Below the pieces are notes generated by a model. That model was not told where the DNA came from. It did no database searches and was given only the letters and a program-made list of their open reading frames with translations. This document shows positions 1-8,470 of a stretch of DNA of 64,000 bases, piece after piece. The stretch's first letter is position 1, and each line of letters begins with the position of its first letter. Position numbers and translations under genes: made by a program. Origin of the DNA: Methylotenera_A sp044228245 (lineage in GTDB: Bacteria > Pseudomonadota > Gammaproteobacteria > Burkholderiales > Methylophilaceae); contig JBGAVG010000002.1 in assembly GCA_044228245.1 (NCBI GenBank), positions 124,001 through 188,000 of the forward strand. The letters are read 5' to 3'.

Positions 1-143
1 TTATCGAGGCGGGTTAAATCTTCCTGGGATAAATTCTGTGCGGGGTGATTGCATGCGGTAAGCAGGGTTAACAACAAGAATACATTAGCGGCTTTAGCAT
101 TTCTTTTTAATATCTTGTTGTTTAGAAATGCAAGATTTTTCAT
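1..143 (-). CDS. Lipoprotein, N-terminal part only (cut by window edge)
   Basis: An open frame begins with ATG at 143 on the minus strand and runs off the left edge without a stop, giving 47 residues. It has a charged n-region, a hydrophobic stretch and a lipobox LTAC with the lipidated Cys at residue 31, followed by a polar segment, so it is a predicted lipoprotein. It starts 7 bases after the mltD stop and is probably co-transcribed with it. The visible part is too short to assign a family. Confidence 0.7.
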   Translation of the reverse strand, partial: MKNLAFLNNKILKRNAKAANVFLLLTLLTACNHPAQNLSQEDLTRLD

Positions 144-150
144 ATCCTGA

Positions 151-1761
151 TTATTTTAATCGAAGATGCGATCGGGCGCTAACACGTCTGGAGGATTTAT
201 GATTGTTCCTGATGGTTGATCTGTGTGAACTCAATTTTGTATGCCTGGTGCTGCTTGCAACTTTGCGCACTTTGTAATTGGCGGTTTTATAGCCGCTATC
301 TTTAATGGTCAGGTTTTGCCCAACCCTTAATTTGCTATTTCTAAGCTGATTAATTTTCATCAAAGATTGCGCACTGACATCATACCTGTTGGCCAATGCC
401 TGCAGCGTTTCACCTTTTTTAACTTTGTGCGAAACACGTTGCGTGGCTTTAGGCGCATCTTTATTCGCTACAGTAATGGCTTCGTTGCTTTCCATATCGC
501 TTGTATCAATGGCTTGTGCTTCAACAGCTGGTGTGTCAAGGTCTGCCGATTGTTCTTTGTAGGATGCGGGAACCAGCATAGCTTGCGAGGTGCGCAGTTT
601 ATTCGATGCTGACAAATCATTTACATCACGCAACTGACTGACGTTGATACCAAATTTATTGGCAATATGATCCATGCGCTCGCCGCGTTTGGCGTGATAA
701 GTTTGCCAATTGGTCAGCGGCTTGTCGTAGTTGGCGAGATTATCCGCAAAACGCTCGGCCGCCCAGACCGGCAGCAGCAATTGGTGTTTTTCGCCGGTGG
801 ATGTAATCACCGGGCGATTGTAGCTTGGGTTAAGCGAGCTAAATTCCTCGTAAGAAATTTCGGCTAATTGCGCAGCTAGTTTCGCATCAATTTGTTTGGG
901 TGTCGTCACACGGGCGAAATAAGGACGGTTTGGAATAGAGCCGATATTCAGACCAAATTTTTCGGGATCGGTGACGATATTCTTGATCGCTTGCAGCTTA
1001 GGAACGTAATTTTCAGTTTCTGCGGGCAAATCCAGGCTTTGGTAGTCTGTTGGCAAACCTTTTCTGCGGTTGCGGTCAATCGCCCGCTGTACGGTGCCTT
1101 CACCAGCGTTATAGGCGGCCAGGGCTAGCTCCCAGGTGCCGAACATGCCATGCAGTTTTTGCAAATAATCCAGCGCGGCATTCGTTGCAGCGGTAACATC
1201 CCGGCGATTATCTACCCACCAGTTTTGCTGTAAACCAAAGTGTTTTCCCGTAGAAGGGATAAATTGCCAAATGCCGGAAGCGCGACTGCTTGAATTGGCC
1301 TGCGGATTAAAAGCACTTTCTATCATGGGCAGTAGCGCGATTTCTGTCGGCATGCCGCGTTTCTGCACTTCTTCTACAATGTGGAAAAGATATCTTTGGC
1401 CGCGCTCCACCATGCGCTTGATGTATTCGGGACGAGAGGCGTACCAGGTTTCGTGTTTGGTGGTGTAGGCCGATTCGAGATTGGACATGGCGTAACCGTC
1501 TTTAATACGCGCCCATAAATCGTCTTGAGGGTTGCCGTTGTCTATATCGGCCAAAAAATTCTGTACCGGATCGCCCGCCAGACCACCCGCCACGGACTCA
1601 TTGAGAATCTCGATCTCAACGCCGGACACATTGGTTGTAGCGGCTGCGTGGTGGGAAAATGCGCTCGCAACGACCAGAACGAAAAAGCTGATGAGACCGA
1701 CAGCAAATTTTTTCTGATTAGCGTTTGTGAGCGCGCGTGCTTGAGCCTTTTTTACATCCAT
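151..1761 (-). CDS. mltD: Membrane-bound lytic murein transglycosylase D (SLT domain plus LysM repeats)
   Basis: The 536-residue protein cleaves the MurNAc-GlcNAc bond of peptidoglycan, forming 1,6-anhydromuramyl ends, in the periplasm. Residues about 18-40 form a hydrophobic signal segment ending near AAA; there is no lipobox, unlike E. coli MltD. The SLT domain spans about 125-245, with the catalytic Glu at 148 in the IESAFNP motif and the family motifs SGIWQF and AYNAGEG. Two LysM peptidoglycan-binding repeats follow (about 355-400 and 440-485), then a very basic Ser/Arg/His-rich tail. A lipoprotein gene follows after 7 bases. Domain order and motifs make this assignment secure. Confidence 0.95.
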   Translation of the reverse strand: MDVKKAQARALTNANQKKFAVGLISFFVLVVASAFSHHAAATTNVSGVEIEILNESVAGGLAGDPVQNFLADIDNGNPQDDLWARIKDGYAMSNLESAYTTKHETWYASRPEYIKRMVERGQRYLFHIVEEVQKRGMPTEIALLPMIESAFNPQANSSSRASGIWQFIPSTGKHFGLQQNWWVDNRRDVTAATNAALDYLQKLHGMFGTWELALAAYNAGEGTVQRAIDRNRRKGLPTDYQSLDLPAETENYVPKLQAIKNIVTDPEKFGLNIGSIPNRPYFARVTTPKQIDAKLAAQLAEISYEEFSSLNPSYNRPVITSTGEKHQLLLPVWAAERFADNLANYDKPLTNWQTYHAKRGERMDHIANKFGINVSQLRDVNDLSASNKLRTSQAMLVPASYKEQSADLDTPAVEAQAIDTSDMESNEAITVANKDAPKATQRVSHKVKKGETLQALANRYDVSAQSLMKINQLRNSKLRVGQNLTIKDSGYKTANYKVRKVASSTRHTKLSSHRSTIRNNHKSSRRVSARSHLRLK

Positions 1762-1859
1762 GGGGGCAATGCCTTACAAAAACGGTACTGAATGGTAGCC
1801 ATTGGTAAATGATTAGTCAAGTGAAAGTTCCACTTTATAATTTTATGTTATGTAGATGA

Positions 1860-2612
1860 TTAATAATGATTTCTTAAAGTTCTAAGTGCAGTAAAAACAG
1901 ACAACTCATCACTGCTTTCGGAATGCGTATTTTTAACAATTGCAGCTTGACTGCAACGCAAGAACGGGTTGGTTTTAAGCTCCAGTTCTATGGTGCTGGG
2001 CAGGCTTGGCAATTGCAGCATTCTTAGTTTATTCACTCGCTGTTTTCTATCCAACAAGTCTACGTTTTCTGGTTCTAGAGTAAGCGCAAATGCGATGTTT
2101 TTAGCGGTATATTCATGCGTGCAGAATACTTTTGTGCTTGGAGCAAGCGTTTTCAGCCGCTGTAATGAGTTTAGCATCTGCGCCGGCGTGCCCTCGAACA
2201 ACCGCCCGCAACCCGCACCGAATAAGGTGTCTCCACAAAATAAATATTCATCGTTTACATAGGCAATATGCCCCAGTGTATGCCCAGGCAGCCACATCAC
2301 GCGAAAGCTCTGTGCAATGAACGGCAACGTGATTTCATCACCTTCGCCCAATGGAGTGTGTTTGAAGTTAAAAGTTTCATACTTTGGTGCGTAAACCGGT
2401 ACGTCCTGATGCGCCAGCAGCGCGTTTACGCCGCCCACATGGTCACTGTGGTGATGTGTGATTAAAATAGCAGACAATTCCAGATGGCGTTTTTCAAGTA
2501 TTTCAATGACAGGTCGCGCATCTCCCGGATCCACAGCAACTGCATACCGCGCATTATGCAAAAGCCATATATAATTGTCGTCAAAAGCAGGGATGGGAAT
2601 AATATTGAGCAT
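1860..2612 (-). CDS. gloB: Hydroxyacylglutathione hydrolase (glyoxalase II)
   Basis: This 250-residue metallo-beta-lactamase-fold enzyme hydrolyses S-lactoylglutathione to lactate and glutathione in the cytoplasmic methylglyoxal detoxification pathway. The signature THHHSDHVGG carries the metal-binding His and Asp residues, with further ligands in the GHTLGH and CGDTLF motifs. The family N-terminus (MLNIIPIPAFDDNYIWLL) fixes the start at 2612. A longer frame extends upstream to 3083 but runs through the divergent methyltransferase gene and has no family similarity. The length matches the E. coli enzyme. Only 30 bases separate this start from the divergent methyltransferase start, so both promoters must lie in or near that gap. 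Confidence 0.93.
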   Translation of the reverse strand: MLNIIPIPAFDDNYIWLLHNARYAVAVDPGDARPVIEILEKRHLELSAILITHHHSDHVGGVNALLAHQDVPVYAPKYETFNFKHTPLGEGDEITLPFIAQSFRVMWLPGHTLGHIAYVNDEYLFCGDTLFGAGCGRLFEGTPAQMLNSLQRLKTLAPSTKVFCTHEYTAKNIAFALTLEPENVDLLDRKQRVNKLRMLQLPSLPSTIELELKTNPFLRCSQAAIVKNTHSESSDELSVFTALRTLRNHY

Positions 2613-2642
2613 GATTTTAATGGTAGTTTTGTTTACATAGCA

Positions 2643-3404
2643 ATGCAACAGGCAACGCAAAATAGTGATGTGTGTCAGCATGACTGGCTCAATTGCACGC
2701 TTGGGCAATATCTGCTGGCGCGCGAACAAGCCATGTACGATGCGGTAGTGGGTGATATCTTTGGGTTTAACGCGTTGCAATTGGGCATGCTGCAAATGGA
2801 TGCACTTAAGAACTCGCGCATTCCGCATCTGCTGCATGTGGGCAATTGTGAAGGTGCCGTTTATTGCGAGAGCGATTATCTGCCGTTTGCCGAGAGTTGT
2901 ATCGATTTGATCTGCTTGCCGCATGTGCTGGAGTTCAGTGAAAACCCGCATCAAACCTTGCGCGAGGCAGAGCGTGTGCTGGTGGCGGAAGGCCATTTGA
3001 TCATAACCGGCTTTAATCCATTGAGCGCCTGGGGCATCCGGCAGATACTTACAAAGGACAACAACTACCCGTGGCATGGGCATTTTTTTACCTTATCACG
3101 CATCAAAGACTGGCTGGCTTTGCTGGGTCTGGAGTTTGTGAGCGGGAGCATGAATTGCTACGAGCCACCAATTAATGATGAGAAGTGGCTGAGTCGCTTT
3201 GCATTTATGGATAAAATGGGCGACAAATGGTGGCCAATGATGGGGGGGCTTTATCTTATTGTCGCTAAAAAACGTGTGGCTAATATGACTTTGCTCAAAC
3301 CTAATTGGAAAAACAACTCAATCAAATCCAGGCTGGCTGTGAGCAACAGCCCTAAATCTAAACCACATCAGCAAAAAAGCCAGAAAATGAAGCGAAGTGA
3401 ATGA
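2643..3404 (+). CDS. SAM-dependent methyltransferase (YafS-like)
   Basis: The 253-residue protein is a class I methyltransferase of the Methyltransf_11 type: an acidic loop in the region after HVGNCEG and the later segment LICLPHVLEFSENPHQTLRE, typical of motifs III/IV. Its substrate is unknown. The neighbourhood (divergent gloB, then rnhA and dnaQ) is the same as that of E. coli yafS, which supports orthology. I chose ATG 2643 because the in-frame extension to 2484 overlaps gloB and is not methyltransferase-like. The C-terminal 40 residues are basic and low in complexity. The stop overlaps the rnhA start by 4 bases (ATGA), implying translational coupling. Confidence 0.85.
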   Translation: MQQATQNSDVCQHDWLNCTLGQYLLAREQAMYDAVVGDIFGFNALQLGMLQMDALKNSRIPHLLHVGNCEGAVYCESDYLPFAESCIDLICLPHVLEFSENPHQTLREAERVLVAEGHLIITGFNPLSAWGIRQILTKDNNYPWHGHFFTLSRIKDWLALLGLEFVSGSMNCYEPPINDEKWLSRFAFMDKMGDKWWPMMGGLYLIVAKKRVANMTLLKPNWKNNSIKSRLAVSNSPKSKPHQQKSQKMKRSE

Positions 3405-3838
3405 ATCAGTTAGTAGAAATTTATGCAGATGGTGCATGCAAAGGCAATCCTGGCCCCGGCGGCTGGGGCGCCTGGTTGCACTATGATGGCAAACATAAAT
3501 CCTTACATGGCGGCGAAGCATTGACTACCAACAATCGCATGGAATTAACGGCGGTGATTCGCGCACTGGAGGCGCTGAAACGGCCATGTAATGTTAAGAT
3601 ATATACTGATTCAGTATATGTGCAAAAAGGTATTAGCGAGTGGATTATTGGCTGGAAGGCGCGCAATTGGCGCACTGCAGACAAAAAACCCGTCAAAAAC
3701 GATGATTTGTGGAAAGCCTTGGATGTACTCGCTAGCCAGCATAGTATCGAATGGATCTGGGTGAAAGGGCATGCCGGAAATATGGGCAACGAGCGTGCGG
3801 ATGCGTTGGCCAACCAAGGTGTAGCAGCGTTTTTATAG
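3401..3838 (+). CDS. rnhA: Ribonuclease HI
   Basis: RNase HI cleaves the RNA strand of RNA-DNA hybrids in the cytoplasm (R-loops, replication primers). At 145 residues it has the family's usual length. The four carboxylates D10, E48, D70 and D134 and His124 fall exactly at the E. coli positions, in the contexts YADGACKGNPG, NNRMELTA, YTDSVYV and GHAGNMGNERAD. The start overlaps the upstream stop by 4 bases, and dnaQ follows after 14 bases. The rnhA-dnaQ pair is common in proteobacteria; in E. coli the two are divergent, whereas here they are co-directional. Confidence 0.98.
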   Translation: MNQLVEIYADGACKGNPGPGGWGAWLHYDGKHKSLHGGEALTTNNRMELTAVIRALEALKRPCNVKIYTDSVYVQKGISEWIIGWKARNWRTADKKPVKNDDLWKALDVLASQHSIEWIWVKGHAGNMGNERADALANQGVAAFL

Positions 3839-3852
3839 AAAAATTAACAAGT

Positions 3853-4533
3853 ATGCGACAAATATTCCTAGACACAGAAACCACCGGCTTATACCCGGCT
3901 CAAGGTCACCGCATCATAGAGATTGCCGCAGTGGAAATGGTGAATCGCCGCCCGACCAACAATCATTATCATGTGTATTTAAATCCTGAGCGGGAGATTG
4001 ATCCTGCCGCGCAGGAGGTGCACGGCATTACGTTAGAGTTCCTGCAGGATAAACCCTTATTTGACGCGATTGCACAAGATTTAATCGAATTTATTCGCGA
4101 CGCTGAACTGATTATCCACAACGCACCGTTTGATTTGGGCTTTTTAAATAGCGAGCTTGGCCGTATCGGGCTACAGCCAATCGAAACGATGTGCGGTAGA
4201 ATCACCGATACGCTGAAGATGGCGAAAGATTCCCGTCCCGGGCAGCGCAACAATCTGGACGCGCTATGCAGGCATTTTGGCATCGATAACTCAAAGCGCA
4301 CTTTGCACGGCGCCTTGCTGGACGCGGAATTGCTAGCCGAGGTATATATGGCGATGACGCGCGGCCAGGATAGCTTGATGATGGATTTGGGGCAAACCCA
4401 GCAAATGGCCACGAATCAATTTGTGACCAAAGGTGTGCGTACCTTGAAAATCATCAAGGCAGATGAAGCGGAACTTGCTGCGCATGAGGAATATATGAAA
4501 AGTCTGGCAAAAGCAGGGGCCAAGCTTTGGTAA
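3853..4533 (+). CDS. dnaQ: DNA polymerase III epsilon subunit (3'-5' proofreading exonuclease)
   Basis: This 226-residue DEDDh exonuclease proofreads in the Pol III core. Exo I is DTETTG (D7, E9), Exo II includes D94 in HNAPFDLGF, and Exo III includes H152 and D157 in LHGALLDAELL, so the catalytic set is complete. The C-terminal region (about 185-226) would contact the polymerase alpha subunit. The ATG at 3853 matches the family N-terminus; an in-frame extension to 3751 lies inside rnhA and is discarded. The rfb operon begins about 30 bases downstream on the same strand. Confidence 0.96.
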   Translation: MRQIFLDTETTGLYPAQGHRIIEIAAVEMVNRRPTNNHYHVYLNPEREIDPAAQEVHGITLEFLQDKPLFDAIAQDLIEFIRDAELIIHNAPFDLGFLNSELGRIGLQPIETMCGRITDTLKMAKDSRPGQRNNLDALCRHFGIDNSKRTLHGALLDAELLAEVYMAMTRGQDSLMMDLGQTQQMATNQFVTKGVRTLKIIKADEAELAAHEEYMKSLAKAGAKLW

Positions 4534-4561
4534 TAATTTGAAAAAATTAAAGGTAAAAAAA

Positions 4562-5644
4562 ATGAATAATTGTATTATTGTTACAGGCGGCGCGGGCTTT
4601 ATTGGCAGTAATTTTGTCAATGACTGGGTAAAGTTGGGATTGGGCACAGTAATCAATCTCGACAAACTCACATACGCAGGCAATCTGGCTAATCTGGCGG
4701 ATATCGAACAAAATCCTGAGCATATTTTTGTGCAAGGCGATATTGGCGATAATGCGCTGGTAGCTTCGCTGCTGAAGCAATACCAGCCGCGCGCAATTGT
4801 GAATTTTGCAGCTGAAAGCCATGTCGATCGCTCTATTCATGGGCCTGGCGAATTTATTCAGACAAACATCGTCGGCACCTTTAATCTGCTTGAAGAAGCG
4901 CGCGCCTACTGGACCGGTCTAAGTGATGCCGATAAAACCAATTTTAGATTTTTGCACGTATCAACCGATGAAGTGTATGGTTCTTTAAGCGCTACTGACC
5001 CCGCTTTCAAGGAAACTAACGCTTACGAGCCGAACAGTCCGTATTCAGCTTCCAAGGCGGCTTCCGACCATCTGGTGCGCGCTTATCATCATACCTATGG
5101 CATGCCAATGCTGACAACCAACTGCTCGAACAATTATGGCCCTTATCATTTTCCGGAAAAACTGATCCCCCTGGTGATACACAACGCACTTAATGGCAAA
5201 CCTTTGCCGATTTATGGTAATGGCAGCAATGTGCGCGATTGGCTGTATGTGGGGGACCACTGCAGTGCGATTCGGCGCGTTCTGGAAGCCGGGCGGGTAG
5301 GTGAAACTTACAATATCGGCGGCTGGAACGAAAAAACCAATCTAGAGGTCGTGCACACTTTATGCGACATGCTGGATCTGCAAAAACCAAAAAAATCGGG
5401 CAGTTACCGCGATCAAATCACGTTTGTGCAGGATAGGCCAGGGCATGATCAGCGTTATGCCATTGATGCTACCAAAATCGAGCGGGAACTTGGCTGGAAG
5501 CCGGCAGAAACATTCGATAGCGGAATACAAAAGACGGTCAGCTGGTATCTTGCGCATCAAGACTGGGTTGATAATGTGACCAGTGGCGAATACAAGAACT
5601 GGGTAAATAAAAACTATCAGGAACGTGGCGAGGAGTTGGCATAA
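4562..5644 (+). CDS. rfbB: dTDP-glucose 4,6-dehydratase
   Basis: This enzyme performs the second step of dTDP-L-rhamnose synthesis, converting dTDP-glucose to dTDP-4-keto-6-deoxyglucose. It is an extended short-chain dehydrogenase of 360 residues, close to the E. coli length. The NAD-binding TGGAGFIGS lies at residues 8-16, the catalytic acid pair is in STDEVYG and the active-site YxxxK is in YSASKAA. ATG 4562 is preferred over a TTG at 4538 because an AGGT sits at suitable distance and the shorter protein starts as the family does. The last base of its stop is the first base of the rfbA start. Confidence 0.97.
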   Translation: MNNCIIVTGGAGFIGSNFVNDWVKLGLGTVINLDKLTYAGNLANLADIEQNPEHIFVQGDIGDNALVASLLKQYQPRAIVNFAAESHVDRSIHGPGEFIQTNIVGTFNLLEEARAYWTGLSDADKTNFRFLHVSTDEVYGSLSATDPAFKETNAYEPNSPYSASKAASDHLVRAYHHTYGMPMLTTNCSNNYGPYHFPEKLIPLVIHNALNGKPLPIYGNGSNVRDWLYVGDHCSAIRRVLEAGRVGETYNIGGWNEKTNLEVVHTLCDMLDLQKPKKSGSYRDQITFVQDRPGHDQRYAIDATKIERELGWKPAETFDSGIQKTVSWYLAHQDWVDNVTSGEYKNWVNKNYQERGEELA

Positions 5645-6525
5645 TGGGTATGAAAGGCATTATATTGGCAGGCGGATCCGGCACCCGGCTGTACCCGGCT
5701 ACGCAAGTGGTTTCTAAGCAGCTGTTGCCTGTGTATGACAAGCCGATGATTTACTATCCGCTATCCACGCTCATGCTGGCGGGCATACGTGAAGTGCTTG
5801 TGATTTCTACACCGCAGGATACGCCGCGTTTTAGCGAACTGTTGAAAGACGGCAGCCAATGGGGCATGCACATCAGCTACGCAGTACAGCCTTCACCAGA
5901 TGGCTTGGCGCAGGCATTTATTATTGGCGAGCAATTTATTGGTGAAGACCCTTGCGCTTTGGTGCTGGGAGATAATATTTTTTACGGACATGAGCTTGCA
6001 CAAACGGCGCAAAATGCTGCACAACGCTCTAATGGCGCCACTGTGTTTGCTTACCCGGTGACCGATCCTGAGCGTTATGGCGTTGTCGAATTCAATTCGC
6101 AGGGCAGGGCGGTGAGCCTGGAAGAAAAGCCGAAGTCGCCAAGATCACGCTATGCGGTGACCGGATTATATTTTTACGATAACCGCGTTGTCGAGATTGC
6201 TAAAAATATGAAACCATCGGCACGCGGCGAGCTGGAAATTACCGACGTGAATCGCCAGTATTTAGACTGGGGCGCACTGCAGGTAGAGGTGATGGGGCGC
6301 GGTATGGCTTGGCTGGATACCGGCACACATGAGTCATTATTGGATGCAGGTATTTTTATACAAACCATCGAAAAACGCCAGGGTTTAAAAATCGCCTGCC
6401 CAGAAGAAATTGCTTATCGCATGGGGTTTATTGGTGCTGCGCAGCTTGAGTCGTTGGCCAATAAATATGCTAAAAATGGGTATGGGCAATACCTCAAGCA
6501 AGTGCTGACAGAGCAGGTGTATTGA
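5644..6525 (+). CDS. rfbA: Glucose-1-phosphate thymidylyltransferase
   Basis: This enzyme makes dTDP-glucose from dTTP and glucose-1-phosphate, the first step towards dTDP-L-rhamnose. The 293-residue nucleotidyltransferase has the N-terminal GGSGTRLYP loop, the LGDNIFYG metal-binding motif and EEKPKSPRS, all diagnostic. An AGGAG at 5631-5635 is spaced for ATG 5644; the alternative ATG at 5650 would give the more usual MKGIILAGG start. It is third in a run of overlapping genes. Glucose-1-phosphate is also the substrate of glgC in this window, so the two pathways draw on one pool. Confidence 0.97.
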   Translation: MGMKGIILAGGSGTRLYPATQVVSKQLLPVYDKPMIYYPLSTLMLAGIREVLVISTPQDTPRFSELLKDGSQWGMHISYAVQPSPDGLAQAFIIGEQFIGEDPCALVLGDNIFYGHELAQTAQNAAQRSNGATVFAYPVTDPERYGVVEFNSQGRAVSLEEKPKSPRSRYAVTGLYFYDNRVVEIAKNMKPSARGELEITDVNRQYLDWGALQVEVMGRGMAWLDTGTHESLLDAGIFIQTIEKRQGLKIACPEEIAYRMGFIGAAQLESLANKYAKNGYGQYLKQVLTEQVY

Positions 6526-7070
6526 TGAATGTCATCAAGACTAGAATTCCGGAAGTGATCATTTTTGAGCCCAAAGTATTCGGGGATGAAAGAGGTTTCT
6601 TTTTCGAAAGTTTTAATCAAAAGGCTTTTTTTGAAGCGACGAATCTGGACGTCAATTTTGTGCAGGATAATCATTCAAAATCTGCCAAAAACGTGCTGCG
6701 CGGTATGCATTACCAGATAGAACAGGCGCAGGGCAAGCTGGTACGTGTTACACAGGGTGAGGTCTTTGATGTGGCGGTGGATTTGCGTACATCATCGCCG
6801 ACGTTTGGGCAATGGGAAGGCACAACGTTATCCGCAGACAACAAGCGCCAAATGTGGATACCGCCCGGTTTTGCGCATGGCTTTCTTGTGCTCTCAGACA
6901 CGGCCGAGTTTTTATATAAAACCACGGATTTTTACGCGCCGCAATTTGAATGCTGTCTTAAATGGGATGATCCAGAGGTCGATATCAAATGGCCTTTGCA
7001 GGGCACGCCGATATTATCAGCCAAAGACAGCCAGGGCTTAAGTCTGCAGGCAGCCAAGAAATTTCCTTAA
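6525..7070 (+). CDS. rfbC: dTDP-4-dehydrorhamnose 3,5-epimerase
   Basis: The third enzyme of dTDP-L-rhamnose synthesis epimerises C3 and C5 of the 4-keto sugar. The 181-residue cupin has the family signatures DERGFFFESFN, the catalytic His in LRGMHYQ and the GFAHGFLVLSD segment. The start is ATG 6525, sharing one base with the rfbA stop; a TTG one codon earlier is in frame but less likely. The order rfbB-A-C-D with overlapping ends shows one transcript. The product is probably used for lipopolysaccharide or exopolysaccharide; no glycosyltransferase for it lies nearby. Confidence 0.96.
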   Translation: MNVIKTRIPEVIIFEPKVFGDERGFFFESFNQKAFFEATNLDVNFVQDNHSKSAKNVLRGMHYQIEQAQGKLVRVTQGEVFDVAVDLRTSSPTFGQWEGTTLSADNKRQMWIPPGFAHGFLVLSDTAEFLYKTTDFYAPQFECCLKWDDPEVDIKWPLQGTPILSAKDSQGLSLQAAKKFP

Positions 7071-7083
7071 TCAAGTTTTATAC

Positions 7084-7986
7084 ATGCAAAAAAAAATACT
7101 ACTCACGGGGGTCAACGGGCAAGTAGGGCATGCATTAAAAACTAGACTGCTAGAGTACGAGTTATTTGCTTTATCACGCGAGCAGCTTGACCTAAGCAGA
7201 GCCCATGATATCCGCCGTGTGGTACGTGAAATCAAGCCCGATCTTATTGTTAATCCAGCGGCTTATACGGCGGTTGATAAAGCTGAAACCGAGCCGCAAT
7301 TTGCCTATGCGATTAACGCAACTGCCCCGCAGACATTGGCAGAAGAGGCCGCCAGGCTGAATGCCGCGTTCATTCATTTTTCGACTGACTATGTCTACGA
7401 TGGTACAAAAGATGCCCCATACCTAGAAGGTGATACAGTCAATCCTGCTTGCGTGTATGGAAAAAGCAAACTGGCAGGCGAGGAGGCAATTCGTGCTGTA
7501 GGTTTACCGCATTTGATCTTGCGCACTAGCTGGGTGTATGGCGTTTACGGCAAGAATTTCTTAAAAACCATTCTGCATCAGGCTTCTGAGCGCGATAGTT
7601 TGCGCATTGTGGCTGACCAGTTTGGCGCGCCGACAAGTAGCGAGAGCATTGCAGAGGGCGTTGCTAAATTGCTGAATGTTTGGCAGCCGCAACTGGAGAA
7701 TCAAGCCGGTGTTTATCACTTTACCAATAGCGGAAGTACCTCGTGGCATGGGTTTGCTTGCGAAATCATCAATGAATACAACCGACTCGCTATAAGCCGC
7801 AACTGGCCTGCGCTTAAGGTGAATATTAACAATATCGTGGCAATTGCAACGGCAGATTATCCAACGCTTGCGCGGCGCCCTGCGAATTCCAGGCTGGATA
7901 ATACCAAGCTTAAGAAAATGTTTAATGTAGAACTGCCGAGTTGGCAGCAAGGCCTGCAGCAGGTAATGCAAGCAATGGCTTTTTAG
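7084..7986 (+). CDS. rfbD: dTDP-4-dehydrorhamnose reductase
   Basis: The last step of dTDP-L-rhamnose synthesis reduces the 4-keto group with NAD(P)H. The 300-residue short-chain dehydrogenase has an N-terminal GVNGQVG cofactor loop, STDYVYDG, a YGKSKLAGE segment with the YxxxK pair, and RTSWVYG, all typical of RfbD. It starts 13 bases after rfbC and ends convergently with queD, only 12 bases apart. No terminator hairpin is evident in that gap. Confidence 0.96.
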   Translation: MQKKILLTGVNGQVGHALKTRLLEYELFALSREQLDLSRAHDIRRVVREIKPDLIVNPAAYTAVDKAETEPQFAYAINATAPQTLAEEAARLNAAFIHFSTDYVYDGTKDAPYLEGDTVNPACVYGKSKLAGEEAIRAVGLPHLILRTSWVYGVYGKNFLKTILHQASERDSLRIVADQFGAPTSSESIAEGVAKLLNVWQPQLENQAGVYHFTNSGSTSWHGFACEIINEYNRLAISRNWPALKVNINNIVAIATADYPTLARRPANSRLDNTKLKKMFNVELPSWQQGLQQVMQAMAF

Positions 7987-7998
7987 TTTTGGTTGGTT

Positions 7999-8439
7999 TT
8001 AGCTTAATGCATCTGCCCAGCTATTGGGCGTTTCGTAGAGCCTGACGCGCTCTAATCTGAGGTGGTTCCCATAAGTGTCTTTATATTCACTCTTGAGTAT
8101 TCTAAAAGCTTCAGCGGCCATATTTTCTGCGGTCGGCACGGTCGGGAAGATAACGGTTTTGTGGTTGGGTAGTGAACTTAAAAAATCCAATACCGGCAGA
8201 TCATCCTTAAATACCAGAAATGCGTGATCCCAGACGTCCACGACACTTTTCTTTGCGATTTTTTTAACATCGGAAAAATCCATCACCATCCCATTTTCAG
8301 AGATATTATCCTGACTGATAATGTCGCCAGAAAGCGTGATTTCAAGTGCATAGCGGTGACCATGCAAATTACGGCATTGGCTTTTATGGTTGGGGATGCG
8401 ATGCCCGGCATCGAATTCTAGTCGTGTAGTAATTTGCAT
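7999..8439 (-). CDS. queD: 6-carboxy-5,6,7,8-tetrahydropterin synthase (queuosine pathway)
   Basis: QueD converts dihydroneopterin triphosphate to 6-carboxytetrahydropterin, the second step to the tRNA base queuosine. The 146-residue protein carries the zinc ligands H13 (FDAGHRI) and H26/H28 (LHGH), with the catalytic Cys22 just before. Met at 8439 matches the family N-terminus; a longer frame to 8523 overlaps the upstream EAL gene and is rejected. It is the last gene of a minus-strand series. A second queuosine gene, queG, lies at about 35 kb. Confidence 0.93.
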   Translation of the reverse strand: MQITTRLEFDAGHRIPNHKSQCRNLHGHRYALEITLSGDIISQDNISENGMVMDFSDVKKIAKKSVVDVWDHAFLVFKDDLPVLDFLSSLPNHKTVIFPTVPTAENMAAEAFRILKSEYKDTYGNHLRLERVRLYETPNSWADALS

Positions 8440-8470
8440 GCCGCTATTATAGCAGGTCGGAAACCGCTGA

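Noticed and set aside
2613..3083. Upstream extension of the gloB frame (to 407 residues)
   Set aside because: It lies antisense within the methyltransferase gene and shows no glyoxalase similarity; the family start is at 2612.
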